From Cellulomonas sp. URHD0024 (GTDB lineage Bacteria > Actinomycetota > Actinomycetes > Actinomycetales > Cellulomonadaceae): 64,000 nt of DNA. The position numbers and the translations under genes are program-made. The stretch lies in assembly GCF_000426185.1 (NCBI RefSeq), contig NZ_AUEW01000001.1, positions 62,001 through 126,000 of the forward strand, given 5' to 3'. A model generated the notes under the pieces. The model was not told the DNA's origin. It searched no databases and worked only from the letters and a program-made list of their open reading frames with translations. This document shows positions 17,676-25,487 of this stretch, piece after piece. How positions within the stretch are numbered: the first letter of the stretch is position 1; the number at the start of each line of letters is the position of its first letter.

Positions 17676-17821
17676 GTCACGGCTCCGTGGATCCGTCAGG
17701 ACCCGAGCCGAGGGGAGTTCCGGTGGCTTCTGCGCGGCCGGACGGCTGTGTGGGTGACAGCCCGGGGTGAATCTCGGGAGCAACGGGTGTTCTGACGGCT
17801 CGCACGATCCAGGATGACCAG

Positions 17822-18028
17822 GTGGATGACGAAGAGCCGGGCGACCCGTGGCGAGTCGAAGTGACCGACACGGACATCCGGTCTGCCCGGCGTGCCTGGT
17901 TGGCGGCACGCGACGCGCCCTTGCCCGACGAGATCCGCATCGCGCGCCTCTACGAAGGTCTGCGGCAGCTCATGCGGGCTCAGGCGCAGCAGATCGCCGA
18001 CGCGTTCCGCGCCGAGCGAGACGGCTGA
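17822..18028 (+). CDS. Small hypothetical protein (68 aa)
   Basis: GTG start with AGGATGACCAG just upstream. The product is acidic at the N-terminus (DDEEPGDPW) and ends in a helical segment rich in Arg/Gln/Ala (LYEGLRQLMRAQAQQIADAF). Codon use with G/C at third positions looks genuine. No family recognised. It lies ~100 bases before the sigma-factor gene on the same strand, so it may be part of that locus. Confidence 0.55.
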   Translation: MDDEEPGDPWRVEVTDTDIRSARRAWLAARDAPLPDEIRIARLYEGLRQLMRAQAQQIADAFRAERDG

Positions 18029-18113
18029 CTCGCCCGTCGCACGGCGCTCGCCGAGGTCGGGCCGAGACGACGCACGGCAACGAGTCTCGGAGGTTCCGGC
18101 GGTCGACCCGACG

Positions 18114-18119
18114 TACGAT
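18114..18119 (+). promoter_or_regulatory. -10-like TACGAT, leaderless start of sigma-factor gene
   Basis: The last base lies 7 nt before GTG 18126, which supports that GTG over in-frame upstream candidates. Confidence 0.5.
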
Positions 18120-18125
18120 CCGACC

Positions 18126-18764
18126 GTGACCTCGGCCGACCGCGCCACTCTCGACTCCGCCTCGGCGGGGTGGCTCGGCTGCCTGGAGGCGGCGGCGCCG
18201 GACCGTGACGGCTGCCTCGCGCGCCTGCACGAGCTGATGACGCGCGTCGCCCGGCGGGAGCTGGCTCGGCGCTCCGGGCAGCTGGCTGTCGCCGGACCCG
18301 AGCTCGACGACCTGGCCGTCCAGGCCTCGGGCGACGCGATGCTCGCAGTGCTGGCCAAGCTCGAGGAGTTCCGCGGCGAGAGCCGGTTCACCACGTGGGT
18401 CTACAAGTTCGTGATGTTCGAGGTGTCGGCCAAGGTGGGGCGCCATCAGTGGCAGCGGGTCGCGCCGACGTCGTCGGACGTGGACTGGGACCGGCTGCCC
18501 GACCGCATGGGCCTGGGTCCCGAGGAGCACGCGGTGCAGCGGGACCTGGTGCGGGCGGTCTCCCGAGCCGTCGAGGAGGACCTCACCGAGCACCAGCGAC
18601 GCGTGTTCGTCTCCGTGCTCGTGGACGGGGTGCCGCTCGAAGCCGTCGCGCAGGGCTTGGGTGTCAGCCGCAACACCGTCTACAAGGCCCTGTTCGACGC
18701 GCGCCGCAAGGTGCGGGCAGCGCTGGTGGAGCACGGGATGCTCGCCGGGGGAGGTGCGGCATGA
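18126..18764 (+). CDS. ECF-type RNA polymerase sigma factor
   Basis: 212 residues from GTG 18126. Region 2 spans ~60-105 with FRGESRFTTWVYKFVMFEV (the -10-binding helix) and a cluster of basic residues. Region 4 spans ~150-205 with LTEHQRRVFVSVLVDGVPLE, then VAQGLGVSRNTVYKALFDAR as the helix-turn-helix for -35 recognition. There is no sigma 1.1 or region 3, and no C-terminal SnoaL extension. Its stop overlaps the following ZAS gene (ATGA), so the pair should be co-translated. Target promoters are unknown. Confidence 0.9.
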   Translation: MTSADRATLDSASAGWLGCLEAAAPDRDGCLARLHELMTRVARRELARRSGQLAVAGPELDDLAVQASGDAMLAVLAKLEEFRGESRFTTWVYKFVMFEVSAKVGRHQWQRVAPTSSDVDWDRLPDRMGLGPEEHAVQRDLVRAVSRAVEEDLTEHQRRVFVSVLVDGVPLEAVAQGLGVSRNTVYKALFDARRKVRAALVEHGMLAGGGAA

Positions 18765-18991
18765 CGGACTGGTCGCGGGTAGAGCACTTCCTGCACACCG
18801 ACCCTGCCGACGTCGGGTGCGACGAGGCCATGGCCGTGCTCGAGATCTACGCCGAGCTCACGCACGCCGACCCTGCCTCGGCGCGGGTGCGGTACCCCGG
18901 TGTCGCGGTGCACCTGTCGCAGTGCGGCCCCTGCGCGGAGGACCTCGCGGGGCTGCTGAGGGCCCTGGTGGCGGACGTGGCGGACGCCTGA
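18761..18991 (+). CDS. Small soluble ZAS-type anti-sigma factor
   Basis: 76 residues. It contains the zinc-binding HxxxCxxC motif as HLSQCGPC (~54-61), preceded by a helical region (EAMAVLEIYAELTHADP), as in the ZAS domain that binds ECF sigma factors. There is no membrane segment and no sensory extension, so it would act in the cytoplasm, possibly as a redox or zinc-responsive antagonist of the overlapping sigma factor. It is shorter than most ZAS proteins. Confidence 0.72.
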   Translation: MTDWSRVEHFLHTDPADVGCDEAMAVLEIYAELTHADPASARVRYPGVAVHLSQCGPCAEDLAGLLRALVADVADA

Positions 18992-19101
18992 GGCGCACCG
19001 CCCGGGGGCGCGCGCGAAACTCGTGAGGGTCGCGAGGTAAGAACCGCGTTCGGCCCGACGCGAATGGAAGGTCCAGCTCTCCACGAGTGAAAGGCCTTCT
19101 C

Positions 19102-20235
19102 ATGCACCGCCTCACCCGTCTTGGCGCGGTCGTCGCCGTCGCCGCCGCCTCGGTCCTCGCCGCCGCACCGGCATTCGCCTCGACGCCTTCGGGCGCCGCG
19201 CACCGCCCGTCGTCCGTCGTGTACGTCCCGACCAACGACGCCACCGGCAACCAGGTCCGCGTGCTGACCCGCGCTGCCGACGGCACCCTGAACGCCGCCG
19301 GCTCGTATGCGACGGGCGGCACGGGCGGTGCCCTGACCGGCGCTGTCGTCGACCGCCTCGCCTCGCAGGGCTCCGTCGTCCTCGACCGCCCGGCCGGCCT
19401 CCTCTACGTCGTCAACGCCGGCTCCGACACCCTGAGCGTGTTCCGCGTCGTCGGCGCGCAGCTGCAGCTGCGCGACGTCGTGCCGAGCCGCGGCGACTTC
19501 CCGGTGAGCGTCGCCGTCCACGACGGCCGGGTGTACGTGCTGAACGCCCGCGGTGGCGGCTCGGTGCAGGGCTACGTCCGCCTCGGCGACCACCTGGTCC
19601 CGGTCCGCTCGTGGCACCGGGATCTGGGCCTCGACCCGACGGCGACCCCCGAGTTCACGCACACGCCTGGCCAGGTCGCGTTCGGTCCCGGCGGCCGCAG
19701 CCTGCTCGTCACCACCAAGGCGGGGAGCAACGCGATCGACGTCTTCACCTTCGGCCGGTTCGGCCGCCCGTCTGCCACCCCGACCGTGACCACGCTGCCT
19801 GGCCGCGTCCCGTTCGGCCTGGTGCTCGACCCGAGCGGCCACGTCGTGGTCGCCGAGGCGGCCAACGTGGTCGCCACGTTCGCCCTCGGGGCCGGCGGGA
19901 CGCTGACCCAGCTCTCCGAGCAGGCGACGGGCCAGGCCGCGACGTGCTGGATCGCCTCCCGCGGGTCGGACGTCTGGGTCTCGAACGCGGGCAGCGCGAC
20001 CGTCTCAGGCTTCCGCACCGACGACGCGGGCGCCCTGACGGCCACCGGCGTCACCTCGACCCACCCCGGCACGGTCGACGCGACCGTCAGCTCCGACGGC
20101 CGGTTCCTCGACGTGCAGACCGGCGCCCAGGGGACCGTGGACACCTACGCCATCGGCGCCGGCGGCACGCTGACCAGCGTGGGCTCGGTAGTGGTCCCCG
20201 GGACGATCGGCGGGGAGGGCATCGCGTCGTCGTGA
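19102..20235 (+). CDS. Secreted beta-propeller (lactonase-like) protein
   Basis: ATG 19102 is preferred over GTG 19087 because AAAGG lies 7 nt before it. 377 residues. The signal peptide MHRLTRLGAVVAVAAASVLA ends near AFA-ST. The rest consists of repeated ~45-residue blades with patterns such as LLYVVNAGSDTLSVFRV, RVYVLNARGGGSVQGYV and DVWVSNAGSATVSGFRT, typical of the 6-phosphogluconolactonase/YVTN-type seven-bladed propeller. Being exported, it is unlikely to be the cytosolic lactonase; a surface or periplasm-like binding role is an inference. It lies 110 bases behind the sigma/anti-sigma pair. Confidence 0.82.
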   Translation: MHRLTRLGAVVAVAAASVLAAAPAFASTPSGAAHRPSSVVYVPTNDATGNQVRVLTRAADGTLNAAGSYATGGTGGALTGAVVDRLASQGSVVLDRPAGLLYVVNAGSDTLSVFRVVGAQLQLRDVVPSRGDFPVSVAVHDGRVYVLNARGGGSVQGYVRLGDHLVPVRSWHRDLGLDPTATPEFTHTPGQVAFGPGGRSLLVTTKAGSNAIDVFTFGRFGRPSATPTVTTLPGRVPFGLVLDPSGHVVVAEAANVVATFALGAGGTLTQLSEQATGQAATCWIASRGSDVWVSNAGSATVSGFRTDDAGALTATGVTSTHPGTVDATVSSDGRFLDVQTGAQGTVDTYAIGAGGTLTSVGSVVVPGTIGGEGIASS

Positions 20236-20245
20236 CGCTCGGTGC

Positions 20246-20277
20246 GGCGCGGCCGGCCCTGCGGGGTCGGCCGCGCC
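20246..20277. terminator. Bidirectional hairpin terminator
   Basis: GGCGCGGCCGGCCC (20246-20259) pairs with GGGTCGGCCGCGCC (20264-20277), 14 bp with one G-T and a 4-nt loop. It lies between convergent genes and can serve both. Confidence 0.75.
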
Positions 20278-20331
20278 GGCGCGTCCGTCCCGCGCCCGGT
20301 CGGTCGGTCGGGCAGCGCTCCAGCCGACTCC

Positions 20332-20952
20332 CTAGTCGGCGTCGGCTCCGGGCAGCTTGTCGGTCACGTCCTGGTACCCGGCGGCGGTCGGCAGCTCGCT
20401 CTGCGCATAGATCAGGCGGACGACGCCGGTCGGGAAGACCTCGGACCGCAGCAGCGTGAGCGGGTAGATCGGCTCGCCCTCGTCGAAGAGCCGCTCGCCG
20501 TGGCGGGCGGCGACCGGGTGGACCAGCAGGCGCAGCTCGTCGACAAGCCCTGCGGCGAGCAGCTGACGGACGACGGAGATGGATCCAGCGACGAGGACCT
20601 TGCCGACGCCCGGGTCGGCGCGCAGCGCGGCGACGGTCGCGACGAGCTCCCCCTCCAACCGCTCGGCGTTCCGCCAGCCGAGGTCCGCAGAGCCACTCGT
20701 CGCGACGAGCTTGCGCAGGTCGCCGATCTGAGCCGCGAAGGTCGCGTCGACGTCGCCGGCGCTCTCCCGCTCCGGCCAGGCGCCGGCGAAGCTCTCGTAG
20801 GTCACGCGGCCGAACAGCAGGATGTCGACGTCGGCGTAGTCGTCGCCCACAGCCGCGCCCATGGCCGCGTCGTAGTAAGGGAAGTGCCACGTCGGGTCGA
20901 TCTCGACCACGCCGTCGAGCGAGCTGAACAAGGTGGAGACGATCGTGGCCAT
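20332..20952 (-). CDS. Dihydrofolate-reductase-like (RibD C-terminal) family protein
   Basis: 206 residues from ATG 20952 with GGAGGAC upstream; a much longer open frame toward 21846 is antisense to ChaB and rejected. The start MATIVSTLFSSLDGVVE and FGRVTYESFAGAWP, then VLVAGSISVVRQLLAAGLVDELRLLVHPV, are the hallmarks of the DHFR/RibD-C superfamily (NADPH-binding reductase fold). These stand-alone actinobacterial members have no assigned substrate. It is not the housekeeping FolA. Confidence 0.85.
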   Translation of the reverse strand: MATIVSTLFSSLDGVVEIDPTWHFPYYDAAMGAAVGDDYADVDILLFGRVTYESFAGAWPERESAGDVDATFAAQIGDLRKLVATSGSADLGWRNAERLEGELVATVAALRADPGVGKVLVAGSISVVRQLLAAGLVDELRLLVHPVAARHGERLFDEGEPIYPLTLLRSEVFPTGVVRLIYAQSELPTAAGYQDVTDKLPGADAD

Positions 20953-21069
20953 GGGTGTCCTCCGAGGTGCGCCGGATGCTCGGAGCCACGCTACCGAGGT
21001 GCCCGCTGGTTCACCGTTCGCGGTGCGTGGACACCGCTGTGACCATCGGAGGTGACCCGAGGAGGCGAC

Positions 21070-21489
21070 ATGCCCAAGACCACGCGATCTGGATCGGCCA
21101 AGCAGAGCGAGCTGCCGGGGACGCTGCAGCGATCCGACGAGAAGGCCCAGCGCACCTACGCCCACGCCTACGACGCCGCCATCGAGCAGTACGACGGCGA
21201 CGAGGAGGCCGCGCACCGGGTGGCGTTCGCGGCGCTCAAGCACACGCACGAGAAGGTCGGTGACAGCTGGCGCCCGAAGGAGCGCAACGGCCCGAGCGAC
21301 CAGCGGTCCCAGGAGGGCTACGGCTCGACGGCCCCGACCGCCGGCGGTGTCGACGCGAACGCGTCCAAGGCGCACCTGTACGACGTCGCCAAGGAGCTGG
21401 ACATCGCGGGGCGCTCGACGATGAGCAAGTCCGAGCTCGTCGACGCCATCGAGAAGGAGAACGACCGACGGAGCCGACGCGCTCCGTGA
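21070..21489 (+). CDS. ChaB-domain protein with Rho-N-like C-terminus
   Basis: ATG 21070 follows GAGGAGGCGAC; an in-frame GTG at 21052 contains that site and is rejected. 139 residues. Residues ~8-70 match ChaB (LPGTLQRSDEKAQRTYAHAY, ALKHTHEKVGDSWRPKE). Residues ~100-133 (SKAHLYDVAKELDIAGRSTM then SKSELVDAIEKEN) resemble the helical Rho N-terminal/SAP-like nucleic-acid-binding motif. ChaB was named as a cation transport regulator, but its biochemical role is unclear. The fused domain suggests DNA or RNA association. Confidence 0.83.
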   Translation: MPKTTRSGSAKQSELPGTLQRSDEKAQRTYAHAYDAAIEQYDGDEEAAHRVAFAALKHTHEKVGDSWRPKERNGPSDQRSQEGYGSTAPTAGGVDANASKAHLYDVAKELDIAGRSTMSKSELVDAIEKENDRRSRRAP

Positions 21490-21848
21490 CTGTCGCTGCG
21501 GCGCTTCGGGGCGATCTGGGCGGCGTGTCTGTCGCTGGGTGAGCCGATGGCTGGGTCGAGCACCGTGGTCATGGACCAGCTCGTGGGGCCGGACACGTCG
21601 TGCGCGACGGATCAGGCGCTCGACCACCGTGACGTCATCGTCCGTCGCGAACCGGTGGCGCTGCCAGGGCCGCCCCATCGTGTCGGCGGCGGTCCGGATG
21701 TCGCGCACGGTAGGCCTCCGTCGATGAGGCGGTGAATTGCCCGAATGTCCGACCACGAATCCTGCCCGAAGTGTCGGACCTGACCGATAGGTTCCTGCTG
21801 CACGCCGGGGCACGGGTCGTCGGCGCAGACACAGGGGGCCGTACACAC
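21490..21848. other. 359-bp intergenic region
   Basis: No supported gene. It holds an inverted repeat GTCCGAC (21747-21753) / GTCGGAC (21773-21779) and a -10-like TAGGTT (21788-21793) placed for a ~50-nt leader before the LamG gene. On the minus strand a GTG at 21708 has a good GGAGG site, but its frame does not read as a normal protein. Confidence 0.55.
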
Positions 21849-23303
21849 ATGCGTCTTGTCAGAATGCGATCTGCTGCGGTCGCGATCGTCGCCGCAGCCG
21901 CCGTGGTGATCCCGGCGGTCTCCGCGTCGGCGGCGGGGCGGTTGCCCAACCGACCGCCCGTGGTGTCCGAGGCCGGCACGCTGGACCCGACCTCGTCGTG
22001 CGCCGTGGGCACCCGCCCCGCCATCCGCTCGACGACTCCGACCCTGCGTGCGGTGCTGACAGATCCCGAGAACCAGAGCGTCTCGGCGGCGTTCGCGGTG
22101 CTCGACTCTCGCGGGCGTGTCCTGTGGGGCCCGGCCCGTACGACCGCGCAGGGCTCCGGCACCGCCCACTCGGTCAAGGTGCCTGCGGGCAAGCTCGTCG
22201 ACGGTGGCACCTACACGTGGGTCGTGAGCGGTCGTGACGCGTCGCATCGCTGGGCTTCGCCCACGTTCTGCCAGTTCACCGTCGACAGCGCCGCGCCCGC
22301 GGTTCCGGGCGTCTCGCCGGTCGCGGCTGAGCCGGCCGTCTATGTGGAGGACGCCACCTCGGGCGGCACGGGCCTGCGCGGCTCGTTCACGCTGAGCGAC
22401 ACCTCGACGGACGTCGCCTCCTACGCCTACGCGTTCGACGCCGGACCCGCGGGTTCGGTCCCGGCAGCCGCGCCGACGATCGCCTACACGCCGACCGCGC
22501 CCGGACCGCACACCCTGAGCGTGCAGGCTGTCGACGCGGCGGGGAACGTCAGCCCGACGCGCCTCTACAGGTTCAGCGTCGCGTTTCCGGTCGCTACCGG
22601 CGGCGGTCGCTGGCTCCTCGACGAGGGCTCCGGAGCGGTCGGCGCCGAGGTCGCCGGTGGAGCTCCGCTGGCTCTGACGCCGAGCACCGGTTGGGCCGCA
22701 GGCCCGCTGGCCGAGGTCTCAGGTCGTCCCACCGACCGCGCGCTGCTCCTCGACTCGCCGGCCGACGGCGCACAGACGGCGGGTTCCGTCGTGAACACGG
22801 TCGGTTCGTTCACCGTGATCGCGTTCGCCCGGCTGGACGCGTCCGGCTCCGCCGGTACGGTCCTGAGCCAGGACGGCTCCAGCACGAGCGCGTTCACGCT
22901 CGGCTACACCGCACAGGGCTGCGCTGCAGGGATCACCGCCTGCTGGAGCTTCGCGCTGCCGACGGCCGACTCAGCGGCCGCTCCGCAGGCGGTCGTGCGC
23001 TCCGCCGGTGCCGTCGAGCCGGGCTCGTGGGTCCAGCTCACGGGCGTGCACGACGCCGCGACCGGTTCGGTGTCGCTGTTCGTGTGCCCGATCGGTTCTG
23101 CGACGAAGCCGGGCACCCTGCGGCCCGTCGCGAGCGGTCCCGTCGCATTCACGACGCCCTGGTCCGCGTCCGGCCCGTTCCGGGTCGGGCAGGCGTTCGG
23201 GGGAGCCGCGCCGTTCGTGGGAGCCGTCGGCTCGGTCCGGGTGATCGAGGGCGTCGCCCAGACGATCACGGACGCGCGCGTTTCCTGCAGCGCAGGGGCC
23301 TGA
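21849..23303 (+). CDS. Secreted LamG-domain protein
   Basis: ATG 21849 is chosen because a signal peptide follows directly (MRLVRMRSAAVAIVAAAAVV ending near SASA-AG); the frame is open to 21732. 484 residues. Residues ~30-130 look like a fibronectin-like module (TPTLRAVLTDPENQSVSAAF, GGTYTWVVSGRDASHRWASP). Residues ~150-235 are a second Ig-like domain (PGPHTLSVQAVDAAGNVSPT). Residues ~245-480 form a LamG/concanavalin-like jelly-roll (GRWLLDEGSGAVGAEVAGG; SFTVIAFARLD; GSWVQLTGVHDAATGSVSLF). It is likely a carbohydrate-binding or surface protein with no catalytic residues seen. The same modules precede RHS regions in other actinobacterial proteins. Confidence 0.8.
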   Translation: MRLVRMRSAAVAIVAAAAVVIPAVSASAAGRLPNRPPVVSEAGTLDPTSSCAVGTRPAIRSTTPTLRAVLTDPENQSVSAAFAVLDSRGRVLWGPARTTAQGSGTAHSVKVPAGKLVDGGTYTWVVSGRDASHRWASPTFCQFTVDSAAPAVPGVSPVAAEPAVYVEDATSGGTGLRGSFTLSDTSTDVASYAYAFDAGPAGSVPAAAPTIAYTPTAPGPHTLSVQAVDAAGNVSPTRLYRFSVAFPVATGGGRWLLDEGSGAVGAEVAGGAPLALTPSTGWAAGPLAEVSGRPTDRALLLDSPADGAQTAGSVVNTVGSFTVIAFARLDASGSAGTVLSQDGSSTSAFTLGYTAQGCAAGITACWSFALPTADSAAAPQAVVRSAGAVEPGSWVQLTGVHDAATGSVSLFVCPIGSATKPGTLRPVASGPVAFTTPWSASGPFRVGQAFGGAAPFVGAVGSVRVIEGVAQTITDARVSCSAGA

Positions 23304-23331
23304 CGGGTCGTCCCGCCGCCCGCCGCCGAGC

Positions 23332-24663
23332 CTAGGAGGGCTCCAGCGCGACGAGCGGCGGGACGAGCAGGAGCGGATCCACGTCGAGATCGAGCACCTG
23401 GGAGCGCGCAGGCGGGGTGTCGACGGACTCGAACCGGACCGTCGCCGCACGACCTCGCACGTGCACGACCCAACCCCGGCCGAGCGTCGCGTGCTCGATG
23501 TCGAGGCCCGGCCGCGCGTTCTCCTCGGTGAGCGGGCGGGCCTGGGTCGGGTCCTCGGGCGGCAGGACGAGCGGTTCGGCTTGGACCTCGTCGTCGTCCC
23601 AGGGGAGCGTCAGCTGGGCGTGCGCGGACAGGTTGTGGAACGAGACGCCCAGGAGACGCACCGAGTCAGTGAGACCGGCAGCGAGCGCGGCCTGGTGGGC
23701 TGCGGCGCGCAGCTCGGCAGGTTCGGCAGACGGCTGGGGAAGGGTGACCGAGCGCGTCAGCGTGGTGAAGTCCGCGAACCGCACCTTGGCGACGACGGTC
23801 CGCGCGCCGCCGCCGTGCGCGGTCAGCCGTCGCAGGGCCTCGTCCGTGACCGCGTCGATCGCGGTCGAGATCGCGTCACGGCCGAAGATGTCGGCAGCGA
23901 ACGTCCGCTCGGCACCCACCGACTTGCGTTCGGCGCCCGGTGACACCGGCCGCGGGTCGATGCCGCGGGCCAGGCGGTAGAGGTTCGCGCCCGAGGACTC
24001 GCCGACGGTCATCGTCAGCACGTCGAGCGGCTGCCGTCGCAGGTCGGCGACCGTCCGGGCATCGAGCCGTTCGAGCGCCGCGGCCGTCGCGGGTCCGATG
24101 CCGGGGACGGCGCGCACCGGCAACGGCAGCAGGAACGCATCCTCGTCGGGCGGCTCGACCAGCAGCAGGCCGTCCGGCTTCGCTGCGTCCGAGGCGAGCT
24201 TCGCGACCAGCTTGGTCCTGCCGATGCCGACGGACACGGCGAGGCCGGTGAGAGAACGTATCCGCGCGCGGACGGCGGCCGCCGCGGCCGCCGGGTCGTC
24301 GGCGAACGGCCCCTCCTGGAGGTCGACGAACGCCTCGTCGATGCTCAGCTGCTCGACCAGGGGCGACAGGGTGCGGAGCTCGGCCATGATGGCCCGCGAG
24401 TATGCGCTGTAGGCCTCGAACCGGGGATACAGGACGGCCGCCGCAGGTGTGAGGCGCCTGGCGCGGCTCATCGGCATCGCCGACCGGGCGCCGGTCAGAC
24501 GTGCCTCGTACGACGCCGTCGAGACGACGCCTCGCGGACCGGTGCCGCCGACGAGCACGGGCCTGCCACGCAGCGACGGCTTGTCCCGCTGCTCGACGGC
24601 GGCGAAGAACGAGTCCGCATCGGCGTGCAGCACCGTCGCGCGCGTGCGGGTGCGGTCGGCCAC
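23332..24663 (-). CDS. dinB: DNA polymerase IV (DinB)
   Basis: 443 residues from GTG 24663, with AGGAG just upstream though at very short spacing; GTG 24714 lacks any site. Catalytic residues are intact: LHADADSF (D15) and SIDEAF (D109, E110). The steric region MSRARRLTPAAAVLYPRFEAYSAYS, HhH VPGIGPATAAALERLDARTV and little-finger domain follow. About 90 extra C-terminal residues (after TLPWDDDEVQ) have a small beta domain (GWVVHVRGRAATVRFE), seen in long actinobacterial DinBs. It performs translesion synthesis. No SOS box was found in front of it. It is probably co-transcribed with the upstream hydrolase, 75 bases away. Confidence 0.92.
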   Translation of the reverse strand: MADRTRTRATVLHADADSFFAAVEQRDKPSLRGRPVLVGGTGPRGVVSTASYEARLTGARSAMPMSRARRLTPAAAVLYPRFEAYSAYSRAIMAELRTLSPLVEQLSIDEAFVDLQEGPFADDPAAAAAAVRARIRSLTGLAVSVGIGRTKLVAKLASDAAKPDGLLLVEPPDEDAFLLPLPVRAVPGIGPATAAALERLDARTVADLRRQPLDVLTMTVGESSGANLYRLARGIDPRPVSPGAERKSVGAERTFAADIFGRDAISTAIDAVTDEALRRLTAHGGGARTVVAKVRFADFTTLTRSVTLPQPSAEPAELRAAAHQAALAAGLTDSVRLLGVSFHNLSAHAQLTLPWDDDEVQAEPLVLPPEDPTQARPLTEENARPGLDIEHATLGRGWVVHVRGRAATVRFESVDTPPARSQVLDLDVDPLLLVPPLVALEPS

Positions 24664-24738
24664 GCTCCTACTCTGCCTTGACGGGCCCACCGTCGAGGCC
24701 GCCCCGTCCTGCACCGACGTCGTGGACGGCGACGTGCG

Positions 24739-25440
24739 TCAGGCGACGACGAGCGAGTCGCGTGGTCGCAGGTCGTGCAGCGCGTTCAGGAGCACCCGGT
24801 TGAACGCGACGGGCGCGTGCGCGTTCACGTCGTGGCCGGCGCGAGGGACGACGGTCAGCCGAGCGCCGGGGCGCGCGACCAGGTAGCGACGCTCGTCGAG
24901 GCGCAGAGGGTCGCGGCTGCCGTTGACCAACCAGACGGGGACGTCCGTGCGGCGCAGGTCGTCGAGCGGGGAGTAGCCGTCCAGCGACTCCAGCATGTCC
25001 GTGACGACGTGCCAGGTGCCGCCGCCGGGTCGCAGGGTGCGGGCCACGAGGTCGGCAACCCGACGGTAGGCGCTGACCGGCTTGCCCTTGATCTCGGTGG
25101 AGCAGCCCGCGAGGACGACACCGGCGATCTTGGTCTCGTGCTCGCGGGTGTACGCCAGGCTCGCGTAGCCGCCCAACGACAGCCCGACCAGCAGCGGTGG
25201 CTCGGTACAGCTCTCGACCGCGCGGTCGATCGCCTCGATCGCCCCGGGGAGGCTGAACCGTTCGTGCGTGCGCGTGCCGTGCCCGGGGAGGTCGATGGCG
25301 ATCGTCCGGTGCCCGGAGTGCTCCAGCGCGTCCACCTGTCGCCGCCAGATGGCCGACGACGTCCGCGTGCCGTGGACGAGGACGATCGGACGACGGTGGA
25401 TGGCGTGCTCCTGAGCTCTGGGGGCCGACCGGACGGTCAA
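24739..25440 (-). CDS. Alpha/beta hydrolase
   Basis: 233 residues if TTG 25440 is used. The oxyanion region is VLVHGTRTSSAIW, the nucleophile elbow GLSLGGYAS, the acid in LVNGSRDPLRL, and the His in VVPRAGHDVNAH, so the Ser-Asp-His triad is complete. The substrate is unknown. The start is uncertain: no ATG or GTG lies before the VHG motif, TTG 25440 lacks a ribosome site, and a good AGGAG stands 6 nt before an in-frame ATC at 25396-25398. A frame open to 26037 overlaps the protease gene and is a shadow. Confidence 0.82.
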   Translation of the reverse strand: MTVRSAPRAQEHAIHRRPIVLVHGTRTSSAIWRRQVDALEHSGHRTIAIDLPGHGTRTHERFSLPGAIEAIDRAVESCTEPPLLVGLSLGGYASLAYTREHETKIAGVVLAGCSTEIKGKPVSAYRRVADLVARTLRPGGGTWHVVTDMLESLDGYSPLDDLRRTDVPVWLVNGSRDPLRLDERRYLVARPGARLTVVPRAGHDVNAHAPVAFNRVLLNALHDLRPRDSLVVA

Positions 25441-25487
25441 GGCTGTACCAGCGTAATCGGCGGCCCTGTGAGTTTCGTGAGAGAACG

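Noticed and set aside
20953..21846. Upstream extension of the DHFR-like frame, including a GTG at 21708 with a good GGAGG site
   Set aside because: Runs antisense through ChaB and gives a low-complexity Arg-rich product; ATG 20952 has its own ribosome site.
24664..24760. SOS box in front of dinB
   Set aside because: No TCGAAC-N4-GTTCGA or near match is present; dinB appears not directly LexA-controlled here.
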